From NCBI RefSeq assembly GCF_900115305.1, contig NZ_FOVW01000007.1, forward strand, positions 186,001 to 250,000: a stretch of 64,000 bases of DNA, read 5' to 3'. Positions 25,337-34,411 of this stretch are shown here, piece by piece. The stretch comes from Algoriphagus ornithinivorans. GTDB taxonomy: Bacteria; Bacteroidota; Bacteroidia; Cytophagales; Cyclobacteriaceae. Position 1 is the stretch's first letter. Every line of letters begins with the position of its first letter. Both the position numbers and the translations under genes were made by a program. A model generated the notes under the pieces. That model saw only the letters and a list, made by a program, of their open reading frames with translations. It ran no database searches and was not told where the DNA came from.

Positions 25337-26470
25337 ATGAAAAACCTTCTGATCATATCATTGATAATTGCCTTGTATGCCTGTAAACAAAAGGAATCCG
25401 ATATGGAAAAATCCCAAGAACTATTAAGTTATAAATTTTTAGTCGGAACTTACACAGATTCCGAGGAACAGGGAATTGATCTTTTAACTTTTTTTCCCGA
25501 AAAGGATTCTTTAAGCCTTGAAACCATTGCCAAAGGAATCTCCAATCCCTCTTTTGTCCTGACAGGAAAAAACCAAGAATTCCTATACACAGTATCTGAA
25601 AATGCGGGTGAAAATGGCGGTCAAATCTTGAGTTTTGAACTCAAAGATTCAAGAACGGCATTACAGATTTTAGATTCAGCTTTTACCGCTGGAGACCATC
25701 CTTGTCATATTGCAATTTCACCTGATGAAAAATACATCCTTGTCAGCAATTACTCTGGGGGTAATCTGGCTGTTTTCAAAGTAACTAATGGAAATTTGGA
25801 ACGGGTGCAGGTTATACAGCATCAAGGATCAAGTCTCAATAAATCTAGACAGGAATCAGCACATGTCCATAGCGCAACATTCGATCCGACCGGTGAATAT
25901 GTATGGGTTGCTGATTTAGGATCTGATGAATTATATCGCTACAAATTTGAAAGTGGCCTTGAAAATCCACTTTCCTTTGAGGAGAAAATCCCCATGACCT
26001 CTGGAGATGGACCAAGGCATTTGGCATTTTCGAAGGATGGAAAAGAACTTTTTGTGGTGCAGGAACTGACTTCCATTTTAGAAGTTTTCAGCTATGGGAA
26101 TGGTCAAATGAAAAGTAAACAAAGACTCCCTCTTTTTTCCGAAGAATTCAAGGGTGCTTTAGGAGCGGCTGAAGTTAGGGTTTCGCCTGATGGCCGACAT
26201 GTTTATGCTTCAAATAGGGGTGATTCGAACAGTATTTCGGCTTTTAGAAAAAATGAATCTGGGAACTATGAATTGATCCAGCACTACTCTTCCGGAGGAA
26301 AAATGCCTAGAAATTTCAATCTTACTTCCGATGGAAAATATCTTTTAGCTGCTCATCAGGAAAGTCATGAAATTGTAGTCTTTGAAAGAAATGCTGAAAC
26401 AGGTGAATTGGCAAATACCGGAATAAGCATCCAAGGTCATAAACCTGTTTATTTACATCCCATTCAATGA
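25337..26470 (+). CDS. Lactonase family beta-propeller lipoprotein (6-phosphogluconolactonase-like)
   Basis: This 377-residue protein is a seven-bladed beta-propeller of the lactonase family (PF10282). It has a lipoprotein signal (IISLIIALYACKQKE) and the repeated blade motifs HPCHIAISPDEKYILVSNYS, SATFDPTGEYVWVADLG, GPRHLAFSKDGKELFVVQE and VRVSPDGRHVYASNRG. Cytosolic relatives hydrolyse 6-phosphogluconolactone, but the export signal here argues against that substrate, so a periplasmic or surface sugar lactonase is more likely. It meets the menC gene tail to tail with no gap. Confidence 0.88.
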   Translation: MKNLLIISLIIALYACKQKESDMEKSQELLSYKFLVGTYTDSEEQGIDLLTFFPEKDSLSLETIAKGISNPSFVLTGKNQEFLYTVSENAGENGGQILSFELKDSRTALQILDSAFTAGDHPCHIAISPDEKYILVSNYSGGNLAVFKVTNGNLERVQVIQHQGSSLNKSRQESAHVHSATFDPTGEYVWVADLGSDELYRYKFESGLENPLSFEEKIPMTSGDGPRHLAFSKDGKELFVVQELTSILEVFSYGNGQMKSKQRLPLFSEEFKGALGAAEVRVSPDGRHVYASNRGDSNSISAFRKNESGNYELIQHYSSGGKMPRNFNLTSDGKYLLAAHQESHEIVVFERNAETGELANTGISIQGHKPVYLHPIQ

Positions 26471-27550
26471 TTATTTAGGTTCCTCCCAAGGAATAACTGA
26501 ATTATAGTGAATTTCTCCATTTTGAATTTGTAGAGGGGATTCAAGATTATTATGGTATAATTTCCCTGTTCCAAGGCCTTGATGAATAGAAGGTTGATAT
26601 TGAGAAGCTAACTGAGCGATAGCGTTCAAACCAATATTACTTTCCAAGGCAGAGGTCATCCACCAACCTATTCCCCTTTCTTCTGCCTTTGCTATCCACT
26701 TTCTGCTCTCCAAAAATCCCCCTAGTAATGTGGGCTTGAGAATAATATGTTGAGGCCTGATAGTATCCAACAACAAATCCTTCTCTTTTACTCCAATCAA
26801 CTCTTCATCCAAAGCAATTGGCAAAGGAGTCGACTTACATAGTAATCTCATGGTATCCCATTGACCGGCTTTGATGGGTTGCTCTATGCTGTGAATTCCA
26901 AGGTCTGCTAATTTCGCCAGTTTACTATGCGCTTCTTCAGGAGAAAAAGCTCCATTAGCATCCACTCTCAAAATCATCTGCTCAGGACTGAATTGCTTTC
27001 TGATAAATTCCAGCAATTCACATTCTTGCTTAAAATCAATGGCACCGATTTTCATTTTAATACAGGAAAATCCTGATTCCAGCTTTTCCTGAATTTGTTG
27101 CATCATGAATTCTCGATCACCCATCCAGATCAACCCGTTTATTGGAATAGCTTTCTGCTCTTCAAAAAACAGATTGGAAAAAAACTTTTTCTGTCCTCCA
27201 TTGACAAAATCCAGCACAGCCATTTCAATAGCAAATCGGATAGAGGGAAAATCAAAGGACACATTTTTTTTAACAGTATCTAAGATTTCATCTTCCTCCA
27301 GCGACCACTCCACTTTCTCTAGTTTTTCAAGCGTATTCTTTAAAACTTCCTCAAAATCCTGACGATCATCAATGCTCAATTTTACCAATGGAGCAGCTTC
27401 ACCCCATCCAATTTGATTAGGACTCTCCTCATTGTAAGCCTTGATCCACCAAATATTCCGAGTCTTTAATACACCACGGGAAGTCCCCGCTTCAAAGCGA
27501 AACTGGAGAGTTCTGGGAATCAATTGAAATTTCAGAGATAGCTGTGACAT
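26471..27550 (-). CDS. menC: o-Succinylbenzoate synthase (enolase superfamily)
   Basis: This 359-residue enolase-superfamily enzyme probably dehydrates SHCHC to o-succinylbenzoate in menaquinone synthesis. The active-site pieces are KMKIG (second lysine of the KxK pair), RVDANGAF and SIEQP and ALDEELIG as the three metal ligands, and ILKPTLLGG with the last catalytic lysine. The ending TSALESNIGLNAIAQLASQ is typical of MenC in Bacteroidota. Related epimerases share the fold, so the call rests on these local motifs. No other men genes are nearby. Confidence 0.9.
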   Translation of the reverse strand: MSQLSLKFQLIPRTLQFRFEAGTSRGVLKTRNIWWIKAYNEESPNQIGWGEAAPLVKLSIDDRQDFEEVLKNTLEKLEKVEWSLEEDEILDTVKKNVSFDFPSIRFAIEMAVLDFVNGGQKKFFSNLFFEEQKAIPINGLIWMGDREFMMQQIQEKLESGFSCIKMKIGAIDFKQECELLEFIRKQFSPEQMILRVDANGAFSPEEAHSKLAKLADLGIHSIEQPIKAGQWDTMRLLCKSTPLPIALDEELIGVKEKDLLLDTIRPQHIILKPTLLGGFLESRKWIAKAEERGIGWWMTSALESNIGLNAIAQLASQYQPSIHQGLGTGKLYHNNLESPLQIQNGEIHYNSVIPWEEPK

Positions 27551-27581
27551 AAGACAGGCAGGGCTAAAAGATTAAAGAGAC

Positions 27582-27589
27582 TATATTTG
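27582..27589 (+). promoter_or_regulatory. TATATTTG, probable -7 box of queA
   Basis: This is an exact match to the Bacteroidota TAnnTTTG box, 9 bases before the ATG at 27599. No clear -33 TTTG was found at the right distance. If used, the transcript would have almost no leader. Confidence 0.5.
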
Positions 27590-27598
27590 CGCTTTGAA

Positions 27599-28819
27599 AT
27601 GAAACGCATGAAAGAGCCTCAGATTAACTTAAGAGACTACGAATATACACTTCCAGAAGATCGAATCGCCAAATACCCTTTAGAAAAAAGGGATGATTCA
27701 AAGTTGCTTCATTATAAAGCTGGAAATATTACACACCATCGTTTTTATAATCTTCCCGATCTCCTGGAAGAAGGAATGTTGCTTATTTACAACGATACCA
27801 AAGTCATTCCTGCGCGATTAATTTTCCAAAGGGAAACTGGAGCCAAAATCGAAATTTTCTTATTAGCGCCAGTATCTCCGAGCACAGTTATACCAGAAAT
27901 CATGCTTGCCAAACATCCGGTATCTTGGGAAACCATGATAGGAAATGCCAAGAAATGGAAGGATGGGGAAATCCTGAAAGGGCGAGTTCAACATTTGGGA
28001 AAAGAAATCATCTTAGAAGCTAAGCTTCTGGATAGAGAAAGGAAATTGGTAGAGTTTTCCTGGTCTCCATTCGATGTTGCATTTGTGGATATCGTAGAGT
28101 CTAGTGGAGAGGTTCCTTTACCTCCCTATCTCAATAGAAAAGCCGAAGAAGAAGATAAATCTAGATATCAGACTGTTTACTCCAAAAAAGAAGGTGCTGT
28201 TGCAGCCCCAACTGCAGGACTTCATTTTACCGAAGAGGTTTTTTTAGCAATCAGAAAAAAGGGGGTGAAAGAATCAGAAGTCACCCTTCATGTCTCTGCA
28301 GGCACGTTTCAACCAATTAAAGTTGACAAGGTGCAAGAACACCCCATGCACAGCGAACAAATTCATTTGCAAAGATCTGTGATTGAAAAATGTTTGGAAC
28401 AAGAAGGTAAAACTGTCGCTGTGGGAACAACCTCAGTTAGAAGTTTGGAAAGCCTCTATTGGTATGGAGTGAAACTGATAGAAAATAAAGGAGAAGAGTT
28501 TTTTGTGGAAAAATTATTTCCCTACGAAATAAGAGAGGTGTTGCCTTCCAAAAAAGAGGCATTGCAAGCTGTTTTGGATTTAATGGATTCAACTGGGCAA
28601 ACCGAAGTCATGGGAAGCACAGAAATATTCATTTTCCCAGGTTATCAATTTCAAATGATTGAAGGGTTGATTACTAATTTCCACCAGCCCGGAACAACTC
28701 TTGTTCTTTTGATAGCGGCCATGATTGGGAATGATTGGAAATCTGTATACCAAGAAGCCTTAGAAAAAGATTATAGGTTCCTCAGTTATGGAGACAGTAG
28801 CTTGCTTTGGTTTGATTAA
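27599..28819 (+). CDS. queA: tRNA preQ1(34) S-adenosylmethionine ribosyltransferase-isomerase
   Basis: QueA moves the ribose of S-adenosylmethionine to preQ1 in tRNA, a step in queuosine synthesis. Motifs visible are RDYEYTLPEDRIAKYP at the start, LIYNDTKVIPARL, AVAAPTAGLHFTEEV, LHVSAGTFQPIKVD and GLITNFHQPGTTLVLLIAA near the end. The 406 residues are slightly longer than E. coli QueA, as is usual in Bacteroidota. ATG codons at 27599 and 27608 are both possible starts. The stop codon overlaps the convergent LytTR gene by four bases. Confidence 0.96.
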   Translation: MKRMKEPQINLRDYEYTLPEDRIAKYPLEKRDDSKLLHYKAGNITHHRFYNLPDLLEEGMLLIYNDTKVIPARLIFQRETGAKIEIFLLAPVSPSTVIPEIMLAKHPVSWETMIGNAKKWKDGEILKGRVQHLGKEIILEAKLLDRERKLVEFSWSPFDVAFVDIVESSGEVPLPPYLNRKAEEEDKSRYQTVYSKKEGAVAAPTAGLHFTEEVFLAIRKKGVKESEVTLHVSAGTFQPIKVDKVQEHPMHSEQIHLQRSVIEKCLEQEGKTVAVGTTSVRSLESLYWYGVKLIENKGEEFFVEKLFPYEIREVLPSKKEALQAVLDLMDSTGQTEVMGSTEIFIFPGYQFQMIEGLITNFHQPGTTLVLLIAAMIGNDWKSVYQEALEKDYRFLSYGDSSLLWFD

Positions 28820-29226
28820 TCCGAACCCAATTTCTTTATTCCGTCGATAAGGTTTTGATAATAAGATCTACCAACCGGTACTAGATCCTCTCCTACCTTT
28901 ACTTCTCTCGGATTAATTGAAATTATTTCATCCAAGCGTACTATATAACTTTTGTGGATTCTCATAAATTCTTTCTGGGGAAGCGCTTCTTCAAAATCCT
29001 TTAGAATATTCCTCACAGAAATCACAAAATCTCTTGCTACCAAGGTGGTGTAATTTCCATCCCCCTTCAGCCAAAGAACGTCTTGAAACTTTACTTTAAC
29101 CAAAGATCCATCATGACGAACAAATATGGCATCTCGGATTAAAAGGTTTGATTCTTTCTCCAAAGAAGCATCATGTTTGCTTGTTCCATTACCGTTCTTC
29201 TTAATACCTTCTAATAGCTCTTTCAT
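28816..29226 (-). CDS. Stand-alone LytTR DNA-binding domain protein
   Basis: This 136-residue protein consists of a LytTR DNA-binding domain (about residues 30-130) without a receiver domain. The conserved core reads IFVRHDGSLVKVKFQDVLWLKG, then FMRIHKSYIVRLDEI and VPVGRSYYQNL. Domains of this kind bind direct repeats near promoters. As no phosphorylation site is present, its control must come from another partner or from its own level. The N-terminal 28 residues are polar and unassigned. No partner kinase lies beside it. Confidence 0.9.
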   Translation of the reverse strand: MKELLEGIKKNGNGTSKHDASLEKESNLLIRDAIFVRHDGSLVKVKFQDVLWLKGDGNYTTLVARDFVISVRNILKDFEEALPQKEFMRIHKSYIVRLDEIISINPREVKVGEDLVPVGRSYYQNLIDGIKKLGSD

Positions 29227-29318
29227 ATCCTTTCGATTTACACTTGCAACTTCCTGTGAGAGAGGATTGTTTTGATTTTGTAAATTAAGGACTTAAATCA
29301 GCATATATTTTTGACCAA

Positions 29319-30860
29319 ATGTCTCAATCAATCAGATTTTCAACTTTTTATCCAGCTATTTTCTCACTGATTTTCTTGAACTTTTCCTGTACGGATCCTG
29401 AAAATCCAGTCATTGATGATAATTCAGGAGGAAGTGCCAACAGTACAGTTACTATTTCATCTATTTTGCTAGAAAATGTATCAGGTTCCCCGGCCAATAG
29501 GTTTCAGGAGGAGTTGGAAATATCTTTTGAAAGTACTGATGACGGAAAAAAATACTCCTTAAAAATTCCAGCTAATCAAAACCCAATCAATAAAACCATT
29601 GAATTAGCCACAGGTAACTATACTTATACATATCTCAGTTCATCAAGAAATGAAACTTCCTCTGTTGCCGAGATATCCATAAAAGGCAGTTTCAAAGCCG
29701 ATAAAGTCAATCAGGAGCTAGTGCTTAAAGGAAATAGACTCAATAAAAGGATTAGAGTTGCATCCAATCAACCGATACTAGCTCCCTCCATATTGTTGGA
29801 AAATGCAAAACCTTTATTCGAAGCCTCTCCCAACAACTTTTATATCTACCATAATTTAAATGGAAGGCTAGAAATAAAAATTCCAATCGGAAATACCGGA
29901 AAGTTTATCACGCAGTTCGATTCCAATGCAGAATCTAACCTAGAATCAGCCTATAGAATTGAATTCAATGCAGGGAACTCCAGTTACCAAGAGGGTCAGA
30001 TCAAAATCAACAGCCAAAATCAAGTGATTTCTCTAAGTCCTTCTACAATTAATACTCTGGAAACCTCCCAAAATGAAACCTCAGGATTGGCATATATCAA
30101 TGGAAAATTGTTTTCGATAAATGATGGAGAAAACCCCAATCAAATCCATGAACTCAATCCTTCCACTGGGGAGGTTTTGAGAAATATTACAGTGACGAAT
30201 GCCAGCAACATCGATTGGGAAGATTTGGCCCAAAGCGAAACGCACCTATATATTGGCGATTTTGGAAATAATTTGGGGAAGCGAAGAGACCTGGTCATTT
30301 ACAGAGTTTCGATTGCTGAGCTACTCAATCAGGATAATTTGACAGCCGAGCAGATTAAGTTCTCCTATCCTAATCAAACTGACTTTAGCGGTTCTTCCGA
30401 AAACCATAGATTTGATTGCGAAGCCATGATTTTTTACCAGAATAAGCTTCATTTATTTTCAAAAAACAGAGGATTTAATGATTCCGACCATTATGTACTT
30501 CCTGCTATTCCCGGTGATTTTGAGGCGGAGCTGGTAGAAACAATCTCCTTAAATGCACTGGTAACCGGAGCCGATATTAATCGCCAGACGGGAGCTATTT
30601 CTTTGATTGGCTTTAGAGTTTTGGGTGCAAATCCTTTGGAACAAGCTATTTGGATCAGCGAAGGCATAAGAGAAGATCAAAAGTTGAGCAACTTCTATCC
30701 CGAAATAAAAATTGGATATATTCCGATTAGGGGATTTCCTGAGGGAATAGTCTATCAGGAATCAGGTCATTTGTTGATTAGCTCAGAAAGATTTGTCTTG
30801 GAAGGCGTTTACAATATCCCTGCGACATTGGCGATAATTGGCCTTGAAGGGTCTCATTAA
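29319..30860 (+). CDS. Lipoprotein with C-terminal propeller-like domain, function unknown
   Basis: This 513-residue exported protein has a lipoprotein signal (SLIFLNFSCTDPENP). The N-terminal 230 residues are low-complexity and Ser/Asn-rich, with no domain I recognise. The C-terminal half looks like a beta-propeller: SGLAYINGKLFSINDG, then IDWEDLAQSETHLYIGDFGN and IRGFPEGIVYQESGHLLIS. Similar WEDLA...IGDFGNN proteins occur widely in Bacteroidota without a known role. TATTTTTG at 29306-29313 fits a -7 box. The stop overlaps the convergent gene at TTAA. Confidence 0.75.
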   Translation: MSQSIRFSTFYPAIFSLIFLNFSCTDPENPVIDDNSGGSANSTVTISSILLENVSGSPANRFQEELEISFESTDDGKKYSLKIPANQNPINKTIELATGNYTYTYLSSSRNETSSVAEISIKGSFKADKVNQELVLKGNRLNKRIRVASNQPILAPSILLENAKPLFEASPNNFYIYHNLNGRLEIKIPIGNTGKFITQFDSNAESNLESAYRIEFNAGNSSYQEGQIKINSQNQVISLSPSTINTLETSQNETSGLAYINGKLFSINDGENPNQIHELNPSTGEVLRNITVTNASNIDWEDLAQSETHLYIGDFGNNLGKRRDLVIYRVSIAELLNQDNLTAEQIKFSYPNQTDFSGSSENHRFDCEAMIFYQNKLHLFSKNRGFNDSDHYVLPAIPGDFEAELVETISLNALVTGADINRQTGAISLIGFRVLGANPLEQAIWISEGIREDQKLSNFYPEIKIGYIPIRGFPEGIVYQESGHLLISSERFVLEGVYNIPATLAIIGLEGSH

Positions 30861-32242
30861 TCTAATTGAGACATTTTCTTTGCATTATTTCGAATTACTT
30901 CATCCAGTTCTTGTGCGAGTGGCTTGAGGTAGGAAATATATTTTTGATTCTCCTCATCAAGCTTTCTGTAATCAATCAAATCCAATAAGCCAAGCATGGA
31001 GGAAAGCGGAGATCTCAAAATATGCGAAGGACGTATGGCCAATTCTCTTAAAGTCTGGATTTCTTTTTCCTGCAAATTAATTCTGTTGTACAAAACACTT
31101 TGATCAATTCCTTGAATCATTACCCAGCGCTTTTTGCCTTCCGAATAAATGACTTTAGTATGAAATGACCAATATTCTGAACCACCAGTTTTATTGGTGA
31201 TTTTCACAGCTAATTTCTTCTCTTGACCTTCAAAAGCCTGAGATATTATTTCCATCAGTCTTTTAGACTTATCTCCTGCAAACTCGGTATTAAAACCTGC
31301 CTTAGCAGGAGAATTGCTGGAATTCCACTGTTGAATCAAAGATGAGGCAAGGCTATTTTGCTGGGCAATCGAAAAATTTCTCTCCAAAATCCAGACCGGC
31401 CCAGAAATTAAGTCCAATTGCTCATTGGCAAAAGGTTTTGCATTATTTGCATAGAACTCATCTTTTGGCGCAGGTCTCATAAACAATAGAAATCCTTTGG
31501 AATGTTTTAATAGATTAATGGAATAAGAAGAATAAGCTGAAGCTCCGTTGGCCCTCGCTTTAAATTGTATTACTCCGTCTGTAGAGATGATCTTTTCCAA
31601 CTCTAAACGGTCAAAAGAATTCAATTCAATTAACCCAGAATCCAGCAAGCTTTTCCCTGTTAAAGCTGCCCCCCCGCTAGCAATCCATTCTTCTACTAAG
31701 GGTTCCGCGGAAATAAAAACCAGATTTTCATCTAGTTCAGCCTTTCCATAATTGAGAAGATCTATAAGATGATTCCATGGAAGTTTTCGTTCAAGGAAGT
31801 TTAAATCGACACCAATTCCAATAAATCCCAGAGGATCCATTTCAGAGTTGATCACCATAGAAAACTCCCACCATGATTGTGTACATTCCTGATCATTGAA
31901 TTGGAGCAAAACCGGATATTTCTCTTTGGGCTTAAGCATCAATTTATCGATCAAATCCTCCAGATCTTGTGTTGATCGGTGATCCAGGTGATCAAAAATA
32001 GAAGATGAATCAGTAATGCTGCCTATAGCTTTAAAAAGCGCATTTGAATCTTCAACATTTCCCTCTATGTCTAAAAAGACCAGATAGAAATGCTCTGAGG
32101 CCTGAAAGAATTCAGGAATAAGCTTGTCGATATGTTCAATGCTAATCAATTTGGGTGTAAAACTTGGGGTGATAATCCAATAAGTACTCTTCGAATATTG
32201 CAAAAAAATTTTATTAAAAAAAAGACTCCATTGATAGAACAA
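30857..32242 (-). CDS. PAS-type sensor protein ending after a histidine-containing dimerisation region
   Basis: This 461-residue protein has PAS-like regions and ends with a histidine-kinase dimerisation (DHp) helix pair. The putative phospho-acceptor is H407 in IRPSHILRSPLSSMLGLLDL, and the chain stops 54 residues later with ELDEVIRNNAKKMSQLD. No HATPase_c domain follows and none is encoded downstream in any frame, because the gene meets a convergent one. It therefore cannot phosphorylate itself. The protein at 46266 has the same ending. It may take phosphate from another kinase; that is inference. The start is uncertain. Confidence 0.72.
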   Translation of the reverse strand: MFYQWSLFFNKIFLQYSKSTYWIITPSFTPKLISIEHIDKLIPEFFQASEHFYLVFLDIEGNVEDSNALFKAIGSITDSSSIFDHLDHRSTQDLEDLIDKLMLKPKEKYPVLLQFNDQECTQSWWEFSMVINSEMDPLGFIGIGVDLNFLERKLPWNHLIDLLNYGKAELDENLVFISAEPLVEEWIASGGAALTGKSLLDSGLIELNSFDRLELEKIISTDGVIQFKARANGASAYSSYSINLLKHSKGFLLFMRPAPKDEFYANNAKPFANEQLDLISGPVWILERNFSIAQQNSLASSLIQQWNSSNSPAKAGFNTEFAGDKSKRLMEIISQAFEGQEKKLAVKITNKTGGSEYWSFHTKVIYSEGKKRWVMIQGIDQSVLYNRINLQEKEIQTLRELAIRPSHILRSPLSSMLGLLDLIDYRKLDEENQKYISYLKPLAQELDEVIRNNAKKMSQLD

Positions 32243-32370
32243 AATTCTATAAACCAGGCATTTACGGGATAAAATTTGTTTGGATAATATAAAAAGTAAG
32301 ACCTAAAACAAAAAATGCTTTTTGTCACCAAAAAGCACTTGAATTTTTTTTTGAAATTTTCTAAAAAAAA

Positions 32371-32625
32371 TTACATCCAGTTTGATTCTAATTGCGAAAA
32401 ACTAGTGTAATCAATCTCCTTGATCAATAAAATCAATGAATCAGTGAACTCCTGTTTACTGATTCTCACAGTAAAAGGGTAGGTATGGGAATCGGAGGAT
32501 TTTACTTTTACAGACCCGAAAAGACGAGAGAGTTCAAATCGAGAATCAGAGTGAATTGCCACAAGGGCAGAATCAAATTCACAATTCTCAATCAAAAAAG
32601 AGGCATTTGTCGTTTGAATAATCAT
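32371..32625 (-). CDS. Small hypothetical protein, 84 residues
   Basis: I do not recognise this protein. It opens with ATG (MIIQTTNASFLIENCEF), is moderately acidic and shows mixed alpha/beta character with no signal or membrane segment. The gene lies alone in an AT-rich stretch between a sensor gene and the tRNA operon. Codon use resembles that of the neighbours, so it is probably real. Confidence 0.5.
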   Translation of the reverse strand: MIIQTTNASFLIENCEFDSALVAIHSDSRFELSRLFGSVKVKSSDSHTYPFTVRISKQEFTDSLILLIKEIDYTSFSQLESNWM

Positions 32626-32942
32626 GATCTAAAAATTTATCTTAAAAATACCAATTAAAGAGATCCTGCAAATACCTTGACCTAAAAATTTCAAGAAAAA
32701 TAAAAAAAACGCTTAAATATTTGAATTGATAGTCAGGGGATTAAAAAAATTAGCTTTCAATCTTCAGATGCTTCGGCAGATTCCTTGCTTAAATCTTTTC
32801 ATTTGGTTTATATTTGCATCGCCTAAAGGAAATGGTTAGCCGTTAGGTGAAGGTTTATATGAAATCTTTATAATTGAATTTGGGATAATAAATGATACTC
32901 TTTTGTTAGAGAGAAGAAAGAATTCCAAATCATAAAAATATT
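32626..32942. other. 317-base gap: tRNA operon promoter and leader
   Basis: No protein gene is seen. The right part holds a good Bacteroidota promoter (32785-32816) and a leader of about 120 bases with a hairpin at 32820-32849, ahead of tRNA-Ser. The left part is AT-rich with no evident feature. Confidence 0.6.
32785..32816 (+). promoter_or_regulatory. Promoter of the tRNA-Ser/tRNA-Pro operon
   Basis: TTG at 32785-32787 is followed after 21 bases by TATATTTG at 32809-32816, an exact fit to the Bacteroidota -33/-7 consensus. Transcription would begin near 32823, about 120 bases before the tRNA-Ser gene. Confidence 0.7.
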
Positions 32943-33031
32943 AGAGAGTTGGGTGAGTGGCTTAAACCAGCAGTTTGCTAAACTGTCGTACGGGTCAAAC
33001 CGTACCGGGGGTTCGAATCCCCCACTCTCTG
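32943..33031 (+). tRNA. tRNA-Ser (anticodon GCT)
   Basis: The acceptor arms agagagt (32943-32949) and actctct (33024-33030) pair fully. The anticodon stem is gcagt/actgt with loop ttGCTaa. A long variable arm (gtacgg/ccgtac) marks it as a class II serine tRNA. The T arm is ggggg-ttcgaat-ccccc. The discriminator base is G at 33031. No CCA is encoded. Confidence 0.95.
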
Positions 33032-33056
33032 CTGAAATTCTTAAGAGAATTAGTTT

Positions 33057-33130
33057 CGGGGTGTAGCGTAGCCCGGTATCGCGCCACATTTGGGATGTGG
33101 AGGTCGTAGGTTCGAATCCTGCCACCCCGA
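33057..33130 (+). tRNA. tRNA-Pro (anticodon TGG)
   Basis: The acceptor arms cggggtg (33057-33063) and caccccg (33123-33129) pair, with discriminator A at 33130. The anticodon stem is ccaca/tgtgg with loop ttTGGga. The T arm contains ggttcgaatcc. It follows tRNA-Ser by 25 bases and is probably on the same transcript. Confidence 0.95.
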
Positions 33131-33190
33131 CTACTTTACTCTCTTTAAAAACAAAAGGATTAATTTTTCAACTGATAGAACACAAGTTTA

Positions 33191-34288
33191 TTAATCAGTT
33201 CCAATTTTATTTTTTTCAAAAAGACTCTTCCAAAATTTCTTCTTTAGTAGCTGATTCTGCTCAGGTACCATCGTTTCATCACTCAATAAAAACCCGAAAG
33301 GTTCTAAACCTTCAGAGTTTTCAAAGGTGATTTTCAATACTCCTACCAAAGGAATAAACAAAATCATTCCTGATATTCCCCACAACCAACCTCCCAGAAG
33401 TATTGCCAAAATTACTGCAAGGGCATTTACTTTGACTTGAGATCCTACTACCAAAGGAGTAATCACATTATTTTCAAAAAGCTGAATGGCCCATAGCACT
33501 CCGAACGTCAAAAAAGGATATAGTAAATTATCTGTGGTCAAAAAGACATAAAGGATCGCAAAAAAGGAAGATATGAATACTCCAACATATGGGATGAGGT
33601 TCATAATCGCAATGAAGGCTGCAAATAACAAGAAGTATTTCACTCCTATGATATAGAAGAAAATCCCAGCCAACACTGCTACAATTAAAGTAACCTTGAC
33701 CATTCCGGTAAGGTAGGATTGAATAACCTTTCCCGACTCCATTACCCATTTCAATACTTTGTCTTTATGCTGTGAAGAAAATCGAATTAAAAAATTCAAG
33801 AAGAAATCCTCGTAATAGAGTAAAAGAAAAATATAGAGCGGGATGATTCCGGCAAGTGTAAGTGACTTCCCAGTATTAAACAGAGTAGTGTTGAAATTTT
33901 CTGGAGTCAAAAAAGACCATACTTCTGGCCTATTGCCAGGATCAAGTATTTCGTTTCCCAGAATTACATTAAGCTCATCTAGGTAAAGACTCATTTTATT
34001 CTGTAGATTTTGTCCTATTTCAGGAATATCCCGAATCAAGCCCACCATCTGATTGAGCAATACGTAAAAAATACCGGTTACAATCACAGCAACCATCAAA
34101 ATACTAATGATAATGGCTATGCTTCTGGGGAATTTTTTCTTTTCAAACCAACTGGAGATCGGGTGTAAAGAAAAAGCAAAAAACACACCCCATACAAGTG
34201 GAACCAAAATGAAAGAGCCTTCTCTTAAGATGATCGACCCAAAAACAATGATCACCAAAAAAAGAGCTGTCCGTTGAAGTACTATCAT
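33191..34288 (-). CDS. AI-2E family (PerM/UPF0118) membrane transporter
   Basis: This 365-residue inner-membrane protein has about eight hydrophobic segments. Family features are the N-terminal helices, the IPLYIFLLLYYEDFF segment near residue 155, and the conserved late part LIPYVGVFISSFFAIL and QLFENNVITPLVVGSQVKVN near residue 275. Members have been linked to export of autoinducer-2 and to sodium/proton exchange, so the substrate is open. It stands alone, divergent from the esterase gene across 123 bases. Confidence 0.92.
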   Translation of the reverse strand: MIVLQRTALFLVIIVFGSIILREGSFILVPLVWGVFFAFSLHPISSWFEKKKFPRSIAIIISILMVAVIVTGIFYVLLNQMVGLIRDIPEIGQNLQNKMSLYLDELNVILGNEILDPGNRPEVWSFLTPENFNTTLFNTGKSLTLAGIIPLYIFLLLYYEDFFLNFLIRFSSQHKDKVLKWVMESGKVIQSYLTGMVKVTLIVAVLAGIFFYIIGVKYFLLFAAFIAIMNLIPYVGVFISSFFAILYVFLTTDNLLYPFLTFGVLWAIQLFENNVITPLVVGSQVKVNALAVILAILLGGWLWGISGMILFIPLVGVLKITFENSEGLEPFGFLLSDETMVPEQNQLLKKKFWKSLFEKNKIGTD

Positions 34289-34411
34289 CAGGCGAAATAT
34301 TTAATATAGGAATATACAAATTCCAGCCGAATAGAATTTTGTCCTTCGACAAAATATACCTTCTGATAAACTCTAGTTATGCGTATTTTCAATAAAAATT
34401 AGATCTACAGC

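Noticed and set aside
27095..27362. Plus-strand open frames inside menC
   Set aside because: They lie opposite the conserved active-site region of menC and overlap each other in different frames.
26471..27550. The enolase-superfamily gene as the missing L-fuconate dehydratase
   Set aside because: It has MenC-type motifs, is only 359 residues long and lies 20 kb from the fucose genes.
32868..33125. Open frame on the minus strand over the tRNA genes
   Set aside because: It is the well-known spurious translation of tRNA sequence (AGFEPTTS type start), and both tRNAs fold well.
33097..33330. Open frame on the plus strand running from tRNA-Pro into the AI-2E gene
   Set aside because: It begins within the tRNA and continues antisense to a firmly identified transporter gene.
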